Assembly (NCBI GenBank): GCA_001247695.2
Contig: LGRX02034578.1
Coordinates: 16,736-80,735 of the forward strand
Direction: 5' to 3'
Length of the DNA stretch: 64,000 bases
Origin: Cymbomonas tetramitiformis
Taxonomy: Eukaryota > Chlorophyta > Pyramimonadophyceae > Pyramimonadales > Pyramimonadaceae
The stretch's first letter is position 1. Each line of letters starts with the position of its first letter. The notes beneath the pieces were generated by a model, which was not told the DNA's origin, made no database searches, and saw only the letters and a program-made list of their open reading frames with translations. A program made the position numbers and the translations under genes. Below, piece after piece: positions 9,682 to 19,475 of the stretch.

Positions 9682-10735
9682 TTATGGCGTGAAAGTACTT
9701 GTCATAGTACTTTCGAGCTCGAAAGTACTATGACAAGTACTGTGGGGCAGTAGCCACCAACCGAGACCGCTGCTTGGCCGGGGTAAAGCTCGTTGGCTAA
9801 CTCCGGTAGGGAGCGCATTGTTGGATGCAAGCTTACATATGCCTCCAGGGCGAGCTTCTCGCACGTCCCATTCATTCATGATGGCCTCCACAGGCTTGTT
9901 CTTGACGTGAGAGTCTTTCACGATTCCTTTCGCCCGCTGAATACCTCGTTCCACCCAGAACTCCATGGCCGCACCCACATCCCCTAGATAGTATTCTTGC
10001 CGGAACAGGTGCACCACCGCCAGACGCATGTTGAATGTAAGCATCTTCGCCGGGCCCTTATCTTCCATGATCGCGGCGTGCTCCCACAAATGCTTCTTTG
10101 CCACCTCCCGCGCCCGCCGTACCTCCGTCTCCGTGAGGGGGCTATCTGCTGTTACCATCCCTCGCGTGTAATGCAACACCGCCCGCCGCAGGTGTTGCCA
10201 GGCAGCCTCCATGTCCATGTTCCAATGGACCAGCAGATCGCCAAACACCAAAGGTGAGTAGTATACCACGAAATTCAGGAAATCCTCCATGGTCCACATA
10301 CCTGCCCCCCCCAAACCCTGCCGTTGAGGGTGCAACCGACTCTGGTTGACGCGAAACCGCCGTCGCATTTTTTCGCCGGACCTAAAGGATTTGAGAACGT
10401 GACCATATTGTAGGAGACTTCACCCAGGTTGCAGTTCTGCGCCAGAGTGCGCGCGACATCCGGGCCGTAACGCCAGGCGGTTGTGCGTGGGTGACGACTG
10501 TTCTCGGACGTGAGCTGGGAGTAGTACTCCGAGCAACCACCCACGAATATGGGGAGCGGTGCTTGTGGAAGGGGTTTCTCCTCCTCGACCGAAGCTTCAA
10601 GTGCACTATGTGCCCTTTTCAACTTCACTATTTTTTTCTTAAGACGCTTGGACTTGTTGTTACGGCTGCGGGTTTTGCGTTTCTTGGTCTTGCAAAAGGT
10701 GCAGCAACCGCCCTCCTCTATCCGACCTAGTATTA
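9682..10735 (-). pseudogene. Decayed transposase-like gene (unassigned superfamily)
   Basis: The coding runs on the minus strand in two frames. The upstream frame (about 10,735-10,290) begins with Cys and basic residues (CTFCKTKKRKTR, then a Lys/Arg-rich coiled-coil-like stretch). The downstream frame (10,368-9,682) contains MEDFLNFVVYYSPLVFGDLL, a His-Tyr-Thr-Arg helix, a KMLTFNMRLAVVHLF segment and EFWVERGIQRAKG. The pattern of a long helical domain with TxNMHLxxH-like and FWVER-like segments recalls the C-terminal part of CMC/EnSpm-type or related transposase genes; this is a weak match from memory. The frames meet around a run of eight G (plus-strand C at 10,305-10,312), so a one-base slip, real or an assembly error, explains the break. 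The C-terminus runs into the AGTACT palindrome and may be truncated there. Confidence 0.4.
9694..9741. repeat. 48-bp perfect palindrome
   Basis: The sequence from 9,694 to 9,741 equals its own reverse complement over all 48 bases and is centred on GAGCTC at 9,715-9,720. Each half contains AGTACTTGTCATAGTACTTT, itself nearly palindromic. It marks the right border of the putative element at 6,609-9,715. Confidence 0.9.
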
Positions 10736-10749
10736 GGTTTAATGATGTT

Positions 10750-11360
10750 ACACACATACCACACGCAACAACCCACATGCGCCCACGGTCCGCCGCACCG
10801 GCCCGAAACAACCACATACCTCCTACCGGCCACACCCCCTGAATATGGTCGCGTGTCAGAGGAGCTGTCCTCACACCGCACCATATATATTCCGTGTGCC
10901 CAACCCACATGCGCCCACGGTCCACCGCACCGACCCAAAACAAACACATACATGCTACCGGCCACACCCCCTTGTTATGGTCGCGTGTCAGAGGAGCTGT
11001 CCTCACACCGCACCAAATATATTCCGTGTCCCCAACCCACATGCGCCCACGGTCCACCGCACCGCCCCAAAACACACACACATACATGCTACCGGCCACA
11101 CCCCCTTAATATGGTCGCGTGTCAGAGGATTTGTCCTCACACCGCACCATAGATATTCGGTGTGCCCAACCCACATGCGCCCACGGTCCACCGCACCGCC
11201 CCGAAACAAACACACACTTCTACATCCTACCGGCCACACCCCCTTGTTATGGTCGCGTGTCAGAGGAGTTGTCCTCACACCGCACCATAGATATTCGGTG
11301 TGCCCAACCCACATGCGCCCACGATCCACCGCACCAACCCGAAACAGCCACATAGACGTT
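10750..11360. repeat. 132-138-bp minisatellite, five copies
   Basis: The marker CAACCCACATGCGCCCACGG (CGAT in the last unit) starts at 10,769, 10,901, 11,033, 11,167 and 11,305, giving spacings of 132, 132, 134 and 138 bp. The units stay open in several frames, so long repetitive ORFs appear on both strands. I do not treat these as genes. The array sits immediately upstream of the decayed minus-strand gene. From 11,361 to 11,823 nothing further is seen beyond T- and A-rich runs. Confidence 0.9.
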
Positions 11361-11823
11361 TCTTGATAGTTTTTTGTCGTTTGGAACCTGGCCCCGAGAC
11401 CTGGGTCCTCATAGATCGCTACATTTTAAATTGGGATGGCCAACCGGCACGGCAGAGCAAAATTAGACAAATTTGAGCCCATCAGACTACATAGAAGGAA
11501 ACGGGAGCCCAGAAGGATAGTTTTCTATTTTTTTATATTCTTTGAAGGAAAAAAATAGTCTCCAACACTGGGACCTGGCCAATTAGTCTGGATTGCTCCG
11601 GGATGGCCGCCAAGAAATTAGCCAAACTGCCGATCAACACTCAATTTTTGAAATTTGGCCACCAAAACTGCATTGCACTCTGGAAAGCATATTTCTTTGT
11701 TCACCACGACTTCCACTGCTACGATGAAATGTTTTTCTGAGTGTTCTGGGGGAATTTGCCCAAATTGGACAGATTTGACTTCCCCAACGGTCAGGTTTAC
11801 ACTTTTCCACTCTTAATTTCAAC

Positions 11824-13599
11824 ATGATGCAAAACGCCAACACGGGACGCTCACCTCCAACGTCGCCTACGTCGACTCCCAGGCGTACAAGGGGACGACA
11901 GGCCAGCCAGCGCAGCACGAGAGGTGCTGCAGCCACTGGAACCATTGGCAAGGGGGCGAAGGGCACCTACAAGGCGCCCTCTCCGGGTCAGCCGCCACAG
12001 GCTGCGACAGCAGCAGGTGCGCCAAGCTTCCAGATACCCAAGAAGAAGTCGACCCTGTCAGCTGATGCTCCTGAGTTTAACAGCGTGACTCCTCTGGCTC
12101 TGGACTCTGGAACCGCTTGTGTGACACCTTCCCTGGAGGAGGCTGTAACGGTACTTAAACCGCGCCCTAATCCGCCCCTGCGTCATGCAAGAGCGGCGTC
12201 ACCAAGGGTGCTGACTGTTGACACCCCTGGTGCAGGGCGAAACATGAGGGCGACTCCCCAGCGGTATGTCAACTTGACCTCTCCTTCCCCTGGCATCCTG
12301 CGATTGCCAGGAAGCCGCGACCTGAGCCCTCCAGCTCCGCGCCAGCGAAGCCCGCCTCGGACTCGAGACCGGACCCCGCCACCGCCGCGCTGCAGGAGCC
12401 CACCACGGACGCGCGACATGAGTCCTCCAGCTCCAAGACCGCGAAGTCCTTTGAACTCCTACAGGACTCCACACACTTGGTCTGGAGCTACGGTGATGAC
12501 CTCCCCGCACGGCCAGCTGCCCACGCCATTCAGCGAGAACGCGCTTCAGGCTGAGTCCGCGGGAGCAGCCTCTGTGGGACAACCTCTACCGGCTGGCCGC
12601 CCACCTCGCGACCCGATCGCCGTGCGCGAAATGACCGAGGTCAAAATTGCAGCATGTGAGCAGGACATGCAGAATGAGGCGAATGAGCAGAAACCAGGAC
12701 TTCGCCAATTTCCCTCCCGCTCTGATGTGGCCAACTGGCGAAAGCGCCAGCAGCCGGGTGAGAATCTCGCCTGGACTCCGCGCCCTAACCAGGGGGGTGT
12801 GGGGGCAGCGGGGAGGTCAGAAGACACGCACCAAAGCATTGCTGGCGAACTCATGGCACACTCAATGCATCCAACTCCCTCCTCAACAAGCAACGGGGAG
12901 GTGGGGGCAGCGGGGAGGACAGGTGGCTCCGGCTTGACAGGTGGCCCACGCCACATAAGCATAGCATGTTCTGGGCATTCGCTGACCTCACCGATTACCG
13001 ATACCGTTACGGAACCTAAGGTGATCGGTGACTCTATGGCAAGGTTATCGGTGACTTTCGAGTCCGAGATAGACAGCGAGGCAACTTCACTGACGCCCTC
13101 ACTGACTCAGGCGACTACGGAGGCAGCTACGGTTACGGATATGCTCGAGTCCCTGTTGAACAGCGAGTCCAGACCTTAGACTACCTCGCTGACCTCAACA
13201 ACTACGGATATGCCCGAGTCCCTGTTGAACCGCGAGTCCAGACCTTTGACTACCTCGCTGACCTCAACAACTACGGATATGCCCGAGTCCCTGTTGAACC
13301 GCGAGTCCAGACCTTTGACTACCTCGCTGACCTCAACAACTACGGAGCAGCCAGTCAGCTCAGTCAGTTACGCAGACCTCGCACTCAGGCGTGGCGTTGG
13401 ACTCGCAGCCTACCAGCCGCATCTTAACCGCAACCTAACAGTCATCGAACCCCCTTCTCAAGCGGATGTCCTCAGCAGAATTCCAGTCAGAAACTTACCT
13501 CTGAACTCAGACTCAGTGAACCAGCTTTCTCGCCGGGAGAGGCGCCATCAGAGATGGGAACAGAACCAGCAGCGCCTGGCAGAACAGCGCAGAGCATGA
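11824..13599 (+). pseudogene. Pro/Ser/Thr/Arg-rich protein with one in-frame nonsense codon
   Basis: The frame starts with ATG at 11,824, meets TAG at 13,177-13,179, and continues open in the same frame to a TGA at 13,597-13,599, about 590 codons in all. Around the stop are three tandem 66-nt units (22 aa, core MPESLLNRESRPLTTSLTST). In the second and third units the codon is TTG, so TAG arose by a single T-to-A change. Residues about 165-210 are an Arg/Ser/Pro repeat (SPPRTRD, SPPAPRPRSP) like those of SR-rich or structural Gag-like proteins. There is no enzymatic domain. Loss of the stop would restore the frame, so it is either a recent pseudogene or a stop that is read through or spliced out. 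A Gag-like role is a guess. Confidence 0.5.
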
Positions 13600-13793
13600 C
13601 TCGTTATGCCGCTCTAGTTTGATCCTTGACCAAGGATCTACCATTGGGCAATAGACATTCTACTGCATAGCTTGTTTAATCTGAAATAACGTGAATTTCG
13701 AAACGAAGAGCCCATTCGAAAACGTTCGTATATGTCGTGTACTATAACTTCCAACAACACTGATGAAACCAAATATCAACTTGCAGGTACGCC

Positions 13794-14150
13794 ATGGTAG
13801 ATAGCATCTACAAGGTCCACTTGGCCGCGAAAGAGTACATTCTTGTGAAGGGAAAGTGGTTCCCTGAATTCAACCAAGCGACGACAAAACGGTTTGCCAA
13901 GCTAAACTCGAAGTACGGGCCGGACAATACCGCAAAGGTGGTGTACACATACGACCCGGATGATCCCGAGCCACCTTGGGACACTACTGATCCATTCATC
14001 CTGGCGGCTCAAATTGAGCACCAAGTTGTAATCAAGAAACATCCTGTGATGAAGACGGCGGTGGTATTTGGTTTAAAGGCTGACTTTTTCGAGTGCATCG
14101 ACGATGATGGTTCACGACCGAAAGGTGCAAGACGCAAGAGGCGATCATGA
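13794..14150 (+). CDS. Small basic-tailed hypothetical protein or 3' exon
   Basis: An open frame of 118 codons ending RPKGARRKRRS, a likely nuclear localisation or nucleic-acid-binding tail. It is preceded by CAACTTGCAG at about 13,775-13,784, a good intron acceptor just before GTACGCCATGG. It may therefore be the last exon of the upstream Pro/Ser-rich gene, with the 190 bp between as intron. The body (EYILVKGKWFPEF, YDPDDPEPPWDTTDP) has no recognised family. It is probably a component of a mobile element. Confidence 0.4.
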   Translation: MVDSIYKVHLAAKEYILVKGKWFPEFNQATTKRFAKLNSKYGPDNTAKVVYTYDPDDPEPPWDTTDPFILAAQIEHQVVIKKHPVMKTAVVFGLKADFFECIDDDGSRPKGARRKRRS

Positions 14151-14280
14151 TAATACGCCGGGCATCGTACTTAGTAGTGGTCTGTATGTTGAATAGATGC
14201 AATCGTACATGTATGTGTAGATAGACCTATCAATTAACTTAGCCGTATATTATGTATCATAGCAACAGAGCATGATGCCA

Positions 14281-14717
14281 ACCCTGAAGATGTTAGGAAG
14301 ATACCTGGAATGTCTTCCGCATGTCTTCCGTGCGCCTTCTGAATGTCTTCTGTGATTACGCGACTAGTGTACGTGTGGTATGAAGTAGCTATGTGGCCAA
14401 ATTGCATAATCATCACATATGTGTCGATAACACATGTCAGAATGTATTCTGGCCCAGAAGACATTCGGAACATCTTCCGTGTATCTTCCGGGAAGACTGC
14501 CCTTTGCATGTCTTCCGGGAAGATGTCTTCCGAAACCCGGAAGACATTCCGCACATCTTCGGCACGTCTTCCCCGAAGAGTGTCTTCTGGTTTCCAGAAG
14601 ACGTTTCCACCCCGAAGACGTCTTCTGGAAACCAGAAGACATCATGTTTACGAAGACGTCTATAAGACGTTCAGAAGACGTCTTCTAGACGTCTTCTGAT
14701 TTTCCCAGAATGTAGGG
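14281..14717. mobile_element. GAAGAC/GTCTTC-rich palindromic MITE-like element
   Basis: The ends CAACCCTGAAGA (from 14,279) and CAGAATGTAGGGTTG (to 14,717) contain the short inverted termini CAACCCT/AGGGTTG. Between them GAAGAC or GTCTTC, often as GAAGACGTCTTC, recurs more than fifteen times and yields many overlapping hairpins. All six frames give low-complexity ORFs. No target duplication could be assigned. Confidence 0.45.
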
Positions 14718-14953
14718 TTGCGTGTTATCGAGTCAACAAGCCACGCTGTAGATAACTGCAAGAAGGAAACGACGTTAAAACCACTCTTCCGTAATACGTG
14801 TTCAGGCTTTATCTAGCGTCCATCAAATCTCTGTCCAACATGTGGTCAGGCTCTGTCTAGCCTCCATCAAATCTCTGCCCTTGAAGCGGCTCTAACTAAT
14901 CGCTATCAAATCTCAACGAGCATCTGCCTCGCGAACCAATTATTGCCATAGCG

Positions 14954-14984
14954 GGGGACCCAGACTCTACACGTCTGGGTCCCC
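14954..14984. other. 12-bp perfect stem hairpin
   Basis: GGGGACCCAGAC at 14,954-14,965 pairs exactly with GTCTGGGTCCCC at 14,973-14,984 around a 7-nt loop. It lies in the otherwise featureless 14,718-15,268 interval, where a short phrase (CATCAAATCTCTG) is also repeated three times. Its function is unknown. Confidence 0.6.
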
Positions 14985-15270
14985 ACTCTAAAGTGAGTAA
15001 ACCTACGTATCTCTCATAACTTTGCGCGCGTTGCCTACAAATTGTTGCTTTCCAACGGGAACTTGAAAAAGTGCTACTGAAAACTGTTGTCTATGACCCA
15101 GCTATATTATATCTCTCGAGCATAGCCTCTGCGCACCGCGCTCCATCCGTATCGATCGAGTCCACCTGTCGCGCGACTGCCTCGTCACCTGGCATACCTT
15201 TGTCGCCAGATGTCCTCGGTCACCTTTGTGTCACCAGTAGTCCTCAATCACATCCGGATCACCCCAGATA

Positions 15271-15819
15271 CAGTAATCACTCACCGTTAAGGAAACCCGA
15301 CGTTAAGGAAACCGCCCCGTTTCGAGGGGGTGCCCAACTCGATGAGAAAAACTGGCTGGATTTTCCGAATTATGAGATGGCCTGAAATAAGGAAAATGGC
15401 CGCTGGCTGCCTAGCTGGAGAGGCATTTCTTAAACTAAGAAAAATTTGCTGGGAAAATTGACAAATATGGTATATTTGATGGGTTTTCATGATTCGTTTT
15501 CTTCACAAAACTGTCTTAACGGTTCGTTTAAGTTCCTGATAGTCTGTTTCGGAGATAATGTCGTCATCTAAATCTTGCTTTAAGCTTCTTTAAGCTGCGC
15601 ACGGCTCTCAGGGTCCATTTTCTCGGAAATTGAACACCTTAAGAAAACGGGCTGGCTAGGGACGGTGTCCACGTGAATGATTATGGAATTCGGGTGGCTC
15701 ACGAGATCGCGGTCCACTATCCATAGCGTTCTCATAGGCCAGCGGCGGGGAGGGGGTACATAACTCGATGAGAAAAATTTGGACCGGATTTTTGTTTTCT
15801 TAAAGGTGCGTGATTACTG
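15271..15819. mobile_element. Tc1/mariner-type MITE (549 bp)
   Basis: It begins CAGTAATCACTCACCGTTAA and ends in the inverted form TTAAAGGTGCGTGATTACTG, and is flanked by TA on both sides. TA target duplications and CAGT ends are typical of Tc1/mariner elements. Subterminal GTTAAGGAAAC units are repeated. It has no transposase. From 15,820 to 16,462 there is only A/T-rich DNA with AAAATTGATC repeats. Confidence 0.8.
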
Positions 15820-16462
15820 TATGGGTTATATCTGGGTCACCAGCTGTCCTCTGTCATATTTGTCACCAACGGAACTCTATCACTAACAGTTTGCCCCTTA
15901 CCTAGATTAAAAAAAAAATTGGGCTGATTTTCAATTTTCAAAATTTGATCAAAATTGATCAAAATTTAGGTGGAAAAATCAAAATATGTCAAAATTTGCA
16001 AATCTGCGTTTAAGACGACGGATGAGATCAGGTGACCCGAGCGCCGAGCGTGATGCGTGCGGCCTGACAATGACAGCGCAGCCCGCAGTGTGCATGCTGT
16101 TTTGAAAACACCTTCATGTCACAAAGCGAAAGCACAATAAGGGGGGGAAACCGCACGTGATTCATTAATTATGATTCTCGCTACCAGCCGCAAACATGGT
16201 ACATGTTGGGGGATTTGTCACTGGTTATTCCGTCATCGGACAGCAGTGATACCTTTGAGCCCGAATGTGAGGATGTGAATGTTGGCACGACTTTACGAAC
16301 AGTCCACCTCCACGAGACACAGACGCAAGATGACTCGGCAATCGATACCTCGCGCAGCCTGGCACTTGATACGGCCAATCAACCAAATTGAAGACCATGT
16401 TGAGGTCAAAGCACATCTCAGTACACCACCAGAGTGGTGCACTGCCAGAGCCAGAAGGAAAG

Positions 16463-17935
16463 CTACTCGGCGGGGTCAAAGTCCAGAAGGGCACCGTCAC
16501 CACAACGTCCACTGTTGTAGTAGCCTGCAGCACTGCTCACCAGTGGGTCAGGCGGCCGGTGAACCACCGTCGCAGTACCCAGGGAGTGCAGTACCGCATC
16601 CAGAGTGACGGGGTCCAGCTCGGCTATACCAGGGTAGATGCACAAATCACCTCTGCACAGCACAGGCTGCGGTGCAGCCCGACCCGATACCTGCACAGAG
16701 TCGATGTCATTGGCCGCCGTGTAGGCGGCAGCTCCCACCCCCATGATCGAGATCAAAAGAAAGAGAGAGACAAAGTAGTGAAACCCCCACGGGCCCGCGT
16801 GTGCGGGGAAGCCCCATGGCGGCTTGCCACATCCGTAGGTGCGGGAAGCACCACCAGACACAGGCACGTGGGTCGCGGACTCCGACGCATGATTTGCCGA
16901 ATCGACCGGAGTCCGCGGCTTCACGACGAAGCTGCCGTCGGCGAGGTCCTCGTAGTCGTCCGTGTCGTAACCCGTGAGATCAACCTGCCCGATGGCGGCG
17001 TGGTTCACGGTCTGAACGAACCCAGCAAACTCACCGTCCGCGTCCGCTGTGGCGGTCACCCGCGCCGATTGCAGTGGCGCGGGTCCCACATCCTTCCCCT
17101 GCGAGACAGGCATAGCAGGGGCCGGCACGGCGGATGCCGATGCCGCCGCACCACCTGCCGGAACCTGCTCCTCTGGCGTGGTCCCCGCCGCGGCGGGCCC
17201 GCACACCAGAGCCGAAGCCTGCTGCTCAATGCCGTCAGGAGGCGGGAAAGATGCGTGCGTGAAGTGCACCTGGTGATTGGCCGCGGAGTGGACCTCCGCG
17301 GCAAGATCGTCGAGCCGTCGGAGAATGTCGTCTCCTACGGGCTCGACGGAAGCCGACTGCTGCTCCACCGCGAAGCCGTAGGCGGACACGTCGATGCCGC
17401 CCACCGCTCCCGCACAAAGCACCGCAGGCGGTCCGTACGCGGTGGCCGCACGAGCAAAGGACTCCGCGCCATCGTCCGCTGCCTGCTGGAAGAGTGCACA
17501 CATGGCAAGTGCATGCACCCTCTCCGCGTCCTCCTCGTCGATAGGAATGCAGAATGCCACGGCGGAGGTGGGCGGGTGTTGGCGCCCGCCCAACGGGCAG
17601 TCGCGGTAGAAATGGTAGCTCTCACCTTTGCCCGCCTTCTTGCACCTGCCGCAGAACGGCTTCGCTCGCTGGTCTTCCCGGTCGAATCCCACGGGCGGCG
17701 CCTTGTGTTGCCCCATACGGAAGCCCTTCGGATGCTGCGCACGCTGCCGCTGCTGCTGCCGCTGCAATACCGGCTGTTGCCGCACCACCGGAGCGCCCTC
17801 CCCGTGCTGCCGCTGTACCAATTCCTTCAGCTCGGTGAATAATAATAATAATAATAATAATAAAACATTTACGCTAGCAAAGGGGACAAAGTCCTGAGAG
17901 TGCAGTATCCCTGCAAAGCAGGCTAATGAAAACAC
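16463..17935 (-). CDS. Gag-like ORF with CCHC-type motif and a membrane segment
   Basis: An open frame of 490 codons. Near residue 95 it has a zinc-knuckle-like motif FCGRCKKAGKGESYHFYRDC, spaced CX2CX9HX4C rather than the usual CX4H. A long Ala/Pro/Val-rich region follows, then one strong hydrophobic segment (FVSLFLLISIMGVGAAAYTA, near residue 390) and a Cys-containing tail. The first 35 residues include eight Leu encoded by an AAT microsatellite at 17,838-17,865, so the true start is probably further in, for example the Met before GQHKAPP. It lies in the same frame as the gag-like ORF at 18,035-18,976, separated by three stop codons within 100 bp, which could be an intron or decay. No protease or RT follows downstream. 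Confidence 0.45.
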   Translation of the reverse strand: MFSLACFAGILHSQDFVPFASVNVLLLLLLLLFTELKELVQRQHGEGAPVVRQQPVLQRQQQRQRAQHPKGFRMGQHKAPPVGFDREDQRAKPFCGRCKKAGKGESYHFYRDCPLGGRQHPPTSAVAFCIPIDEEDAERVHALAMCALFQQAADDGAESFARAATAYGPPAVLCAGAVGGIDVSAYGFAVEQQSASVEPVGDDILRRLDDLAAEVHSAANHQVHFTHASFPPPDGIEQQASALVCGPAAAGTTPEEQVPAGGAAASASAVPAPAMPVSQGKDVGPAPLQSARVTATADADGEFAGFVQTVNHAAIGQVDLTGYDTDDYEDLADGSFVVKPRTPVDSANHASESATHVPVSGGASRTYGCGKPPWGFPAHAGPWGFHYFVSLFLLISIMGVGAAAYTAANDIDSVQVSGRAAPQPVLCRGDLCIYPGIAELDPVTLDAVLHSLGTATVVHRPPDPLVSSAAGYYNSGRCGDGALLDFDPAE

Positions 17936-18034
17936 CAGGAGCTACTCCCTCTGCTACAGCGCGCCCACAAATAGGGACTCAGCCCGCTTGGCAGCGGGGT
18001 GACATCTAGAGAAAAAGCAAAGTGCTAAAAAACT

Positions 18035-18919
18035 CTAGAAGATGGAGAAGCAGCCATGGCCGGTGATCTTCACGAGGAGGGCGTCGTACTCGTTGCTGGA
18101 GAGGTGCGCGGAGATGCCGTCCGCGCCAGAAGCTGCCTTCCCCGTGTCAGTCTGAGCCCAAGCCTGGTAGATCTCTACCACCATGGAGCGGAGTGAGGCC
18201 AACGGCACATGGGCCAAGTCAGCAGCCATGGGGTAGCGCACCTTAACCGCAGCGTAGAACGCCGGGTCAAGCCTGGTGTACAGGCTCAGCTTACGCGTAG
18301 CCTCCGTAGGCGTCCAGTCGGAGGCCCTGTTGTCCCGCACCAAACGTTGCTCCCGCGCCAAGATCGGCTGCGGGTCCACGTTCGCGGGGTAACGCAAGGC
18401 CGCATGTTCTTCTTGCTGCGACTCCCGCAGCGCCACCGGTACGCAGCCCTTGATGATGTCGACCAAAGCTCGCCGGCCATCTCGGTCAGACGAAGCATCC
18501 GTACCAGTGAGCCAGACATACGCGTTGTTGTGCTTCTCCACCACGAGAGCCAGCACGTCGTATAGAAGGCCATTCACCCGGCTCACAACCGGGGTAAGGG
18601 GGTCGTCGAGATCAAAGGACTTCAGCTCCAGTCCAGCAGACTCGAACTCCGTACGTAGCTGCACCACCAGGTCGGACAGAAGGCCAGCGTCGTCCGTACC
18701 GCGGAAATGATGTTTCTTGTCACCAAGTACGTCCTCGCGGATGCTCTTGGCCCAGGCACGATGCAGACGTGCCTTGTAGATCTCGTCGGTCAGCCTCGCC
18801 TGCTCTTGCAAGTAACGCCTGATGGCCACGTCGGCGTCCTCGTTCGAAGCAGGGTTGGGGGTCGGAACAGTCGGTGTCCGCACCGTCGGGCTGTTCCGAA
18901 CCCCGTCTGTCAAGGTCAT
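18035..18919 (-). CDS. Gag-like protein adjoining an LTR
   Basis: The frame is open from 18,976, but the Met at 18,919 (MTLTDGVRN) is the likelier start; it lies in the last 12 bases of the LTR-like sequence. That gives about 294 aa. The protein is mostly helical with clusters such as AWAKSIREDVLGDKKHHF and LYDVLALVVEKHNNAYVWLTG, and resembles capsid-type Gag of LTR retrotransposons in size, position and composition. No sequence family was recognised with certainty. It probably forms particles with the downstream CCHC-bearing ORF. A conventional TGG primer-binding site is not seen between LTR and ORF. Confidence 0.45.
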   Translation of the reverse strand: MTLTDGVRNSPTVRTPTVPTPNPASNEDADVAIRRYLQEQARLTDEIYKARLHRAWAKSIREDVLGDKKHHFRGTDDAGLLSDLVVQLRTEFESAGLELKSFDLDDPLTPVVSRVNGLLYDVLALVVEKHNNAYVWLTGTDASSDRDGRRALVDIIKGCVPVALRESQQEEHAALRYPANVDPQPILAREQRLVRDNRASDWTPTEATRKLSLYTRLDPAFYAAVKVRYPMAADLAHVPLASLRSMVVEIYQAWAQTDTGKAASGADGISAHLSSNEYDALLVKITGHGCFSIF

Positions 18920-19475
18920 GACCGATGACATATGTGTCATACATGTCATACGTGTCATACCTGTCAGACATGTCATACCATGTCATGTCATATATTATGA
19001 CAGTCGGTCGCGTCATATATTATTATGACAGTCGGTCGCGTCATATATTATTATGACAGTCGACAGTATGGTCGACCATGACTGTACATGTCGAGTCGCG
19101 TCATATATTAATATGACAGTCGTCAGTACGGTCGACGATGACTGTACATGTCGCCAGATGATAATGTCATATCATCAGGCATCCCTGTCATCGAGAGTTA
19201 GTATGTCGAACTCGAAGATGGCAAAGCAAAGATACATCTTGAATACAAACAAGAACCATCTTGGCTTTCAGCATGCGCGGAACTCGCATGCGCAACATGA
19301 ACGAACTAGTCGTTATTACCATGTTGGTCGTTCAACCTACGTCTCGGGTTCACAACCCAATGGCGGTACCATCTAAGATGATGGGAGACGTATGGTACAA
19401 AAGTGAGGAAGCGTTGTGCTTCAACAGATCTTCTTACAGAGACTGCACTCACAAACCCGCTCATCCGTACACTTG
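18908..19475 (-). repeat. LTR-like sequence, diverged copy of the palindrome loop
   Basis: It begins TGTCAAGGTCATGACCGATG at 18,908 and follows, with moderate divergence, the reverse complement of 55,128 downward to about 54,600. Shared features include the TGTCATACATGTCATACGTG string, the GTCGACAGTATGGTCGA phrases and a GGGTTCACAACCCAAT palindrome. Similarity fades near 19,475. In minus-strand sense it sits directly before the gag-like ORF, as a 5' LTR would. Confidence 0.6.

Larger units (their letters stand above)
6609..9715. mobile_element. Putative non-coding element bounded by AGTACT palindromic inverted repeats
   Basis: The left end CGAAAGTACTATCACAAG and the right end CTTGTCATAGTACTTTCG form an inverted repeat of about 24 bp with one mismatch. 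Each end is itself nearly palindromic (AGTACT..AGTACT). Further copies lie just outside, at 6,409-6,432 and 9,718-9,741. The interior is AT-rich, lacks a recognisable gene and holds a 184-bp minisatellite and a separate 18-bp inverted repeat. The target duplication is not clear, so the element call is tentative. ORFs of 60-130 codons inside look like chance ORFs. Confidence 0.35.

Noticed and set aside
10275..11366. Long repetitive ORFs on both strands, Cys/Trp- or His/Pro-rich
   Set aside because: They are translations of the 132-138-bp minisatellite, open in several frames at once because the unit lacks stops; nothing protein-like is conserved beyond the repeat.
16388..17842. 484-codon plus-strand ORF opposite the gag-like ORF
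   Set aside because: It is a GC-rich shadow of the minus-strand gene, very Arg-rich and without a motif, whereas the minus strand has the CCHC-like motif and a membrane segment.
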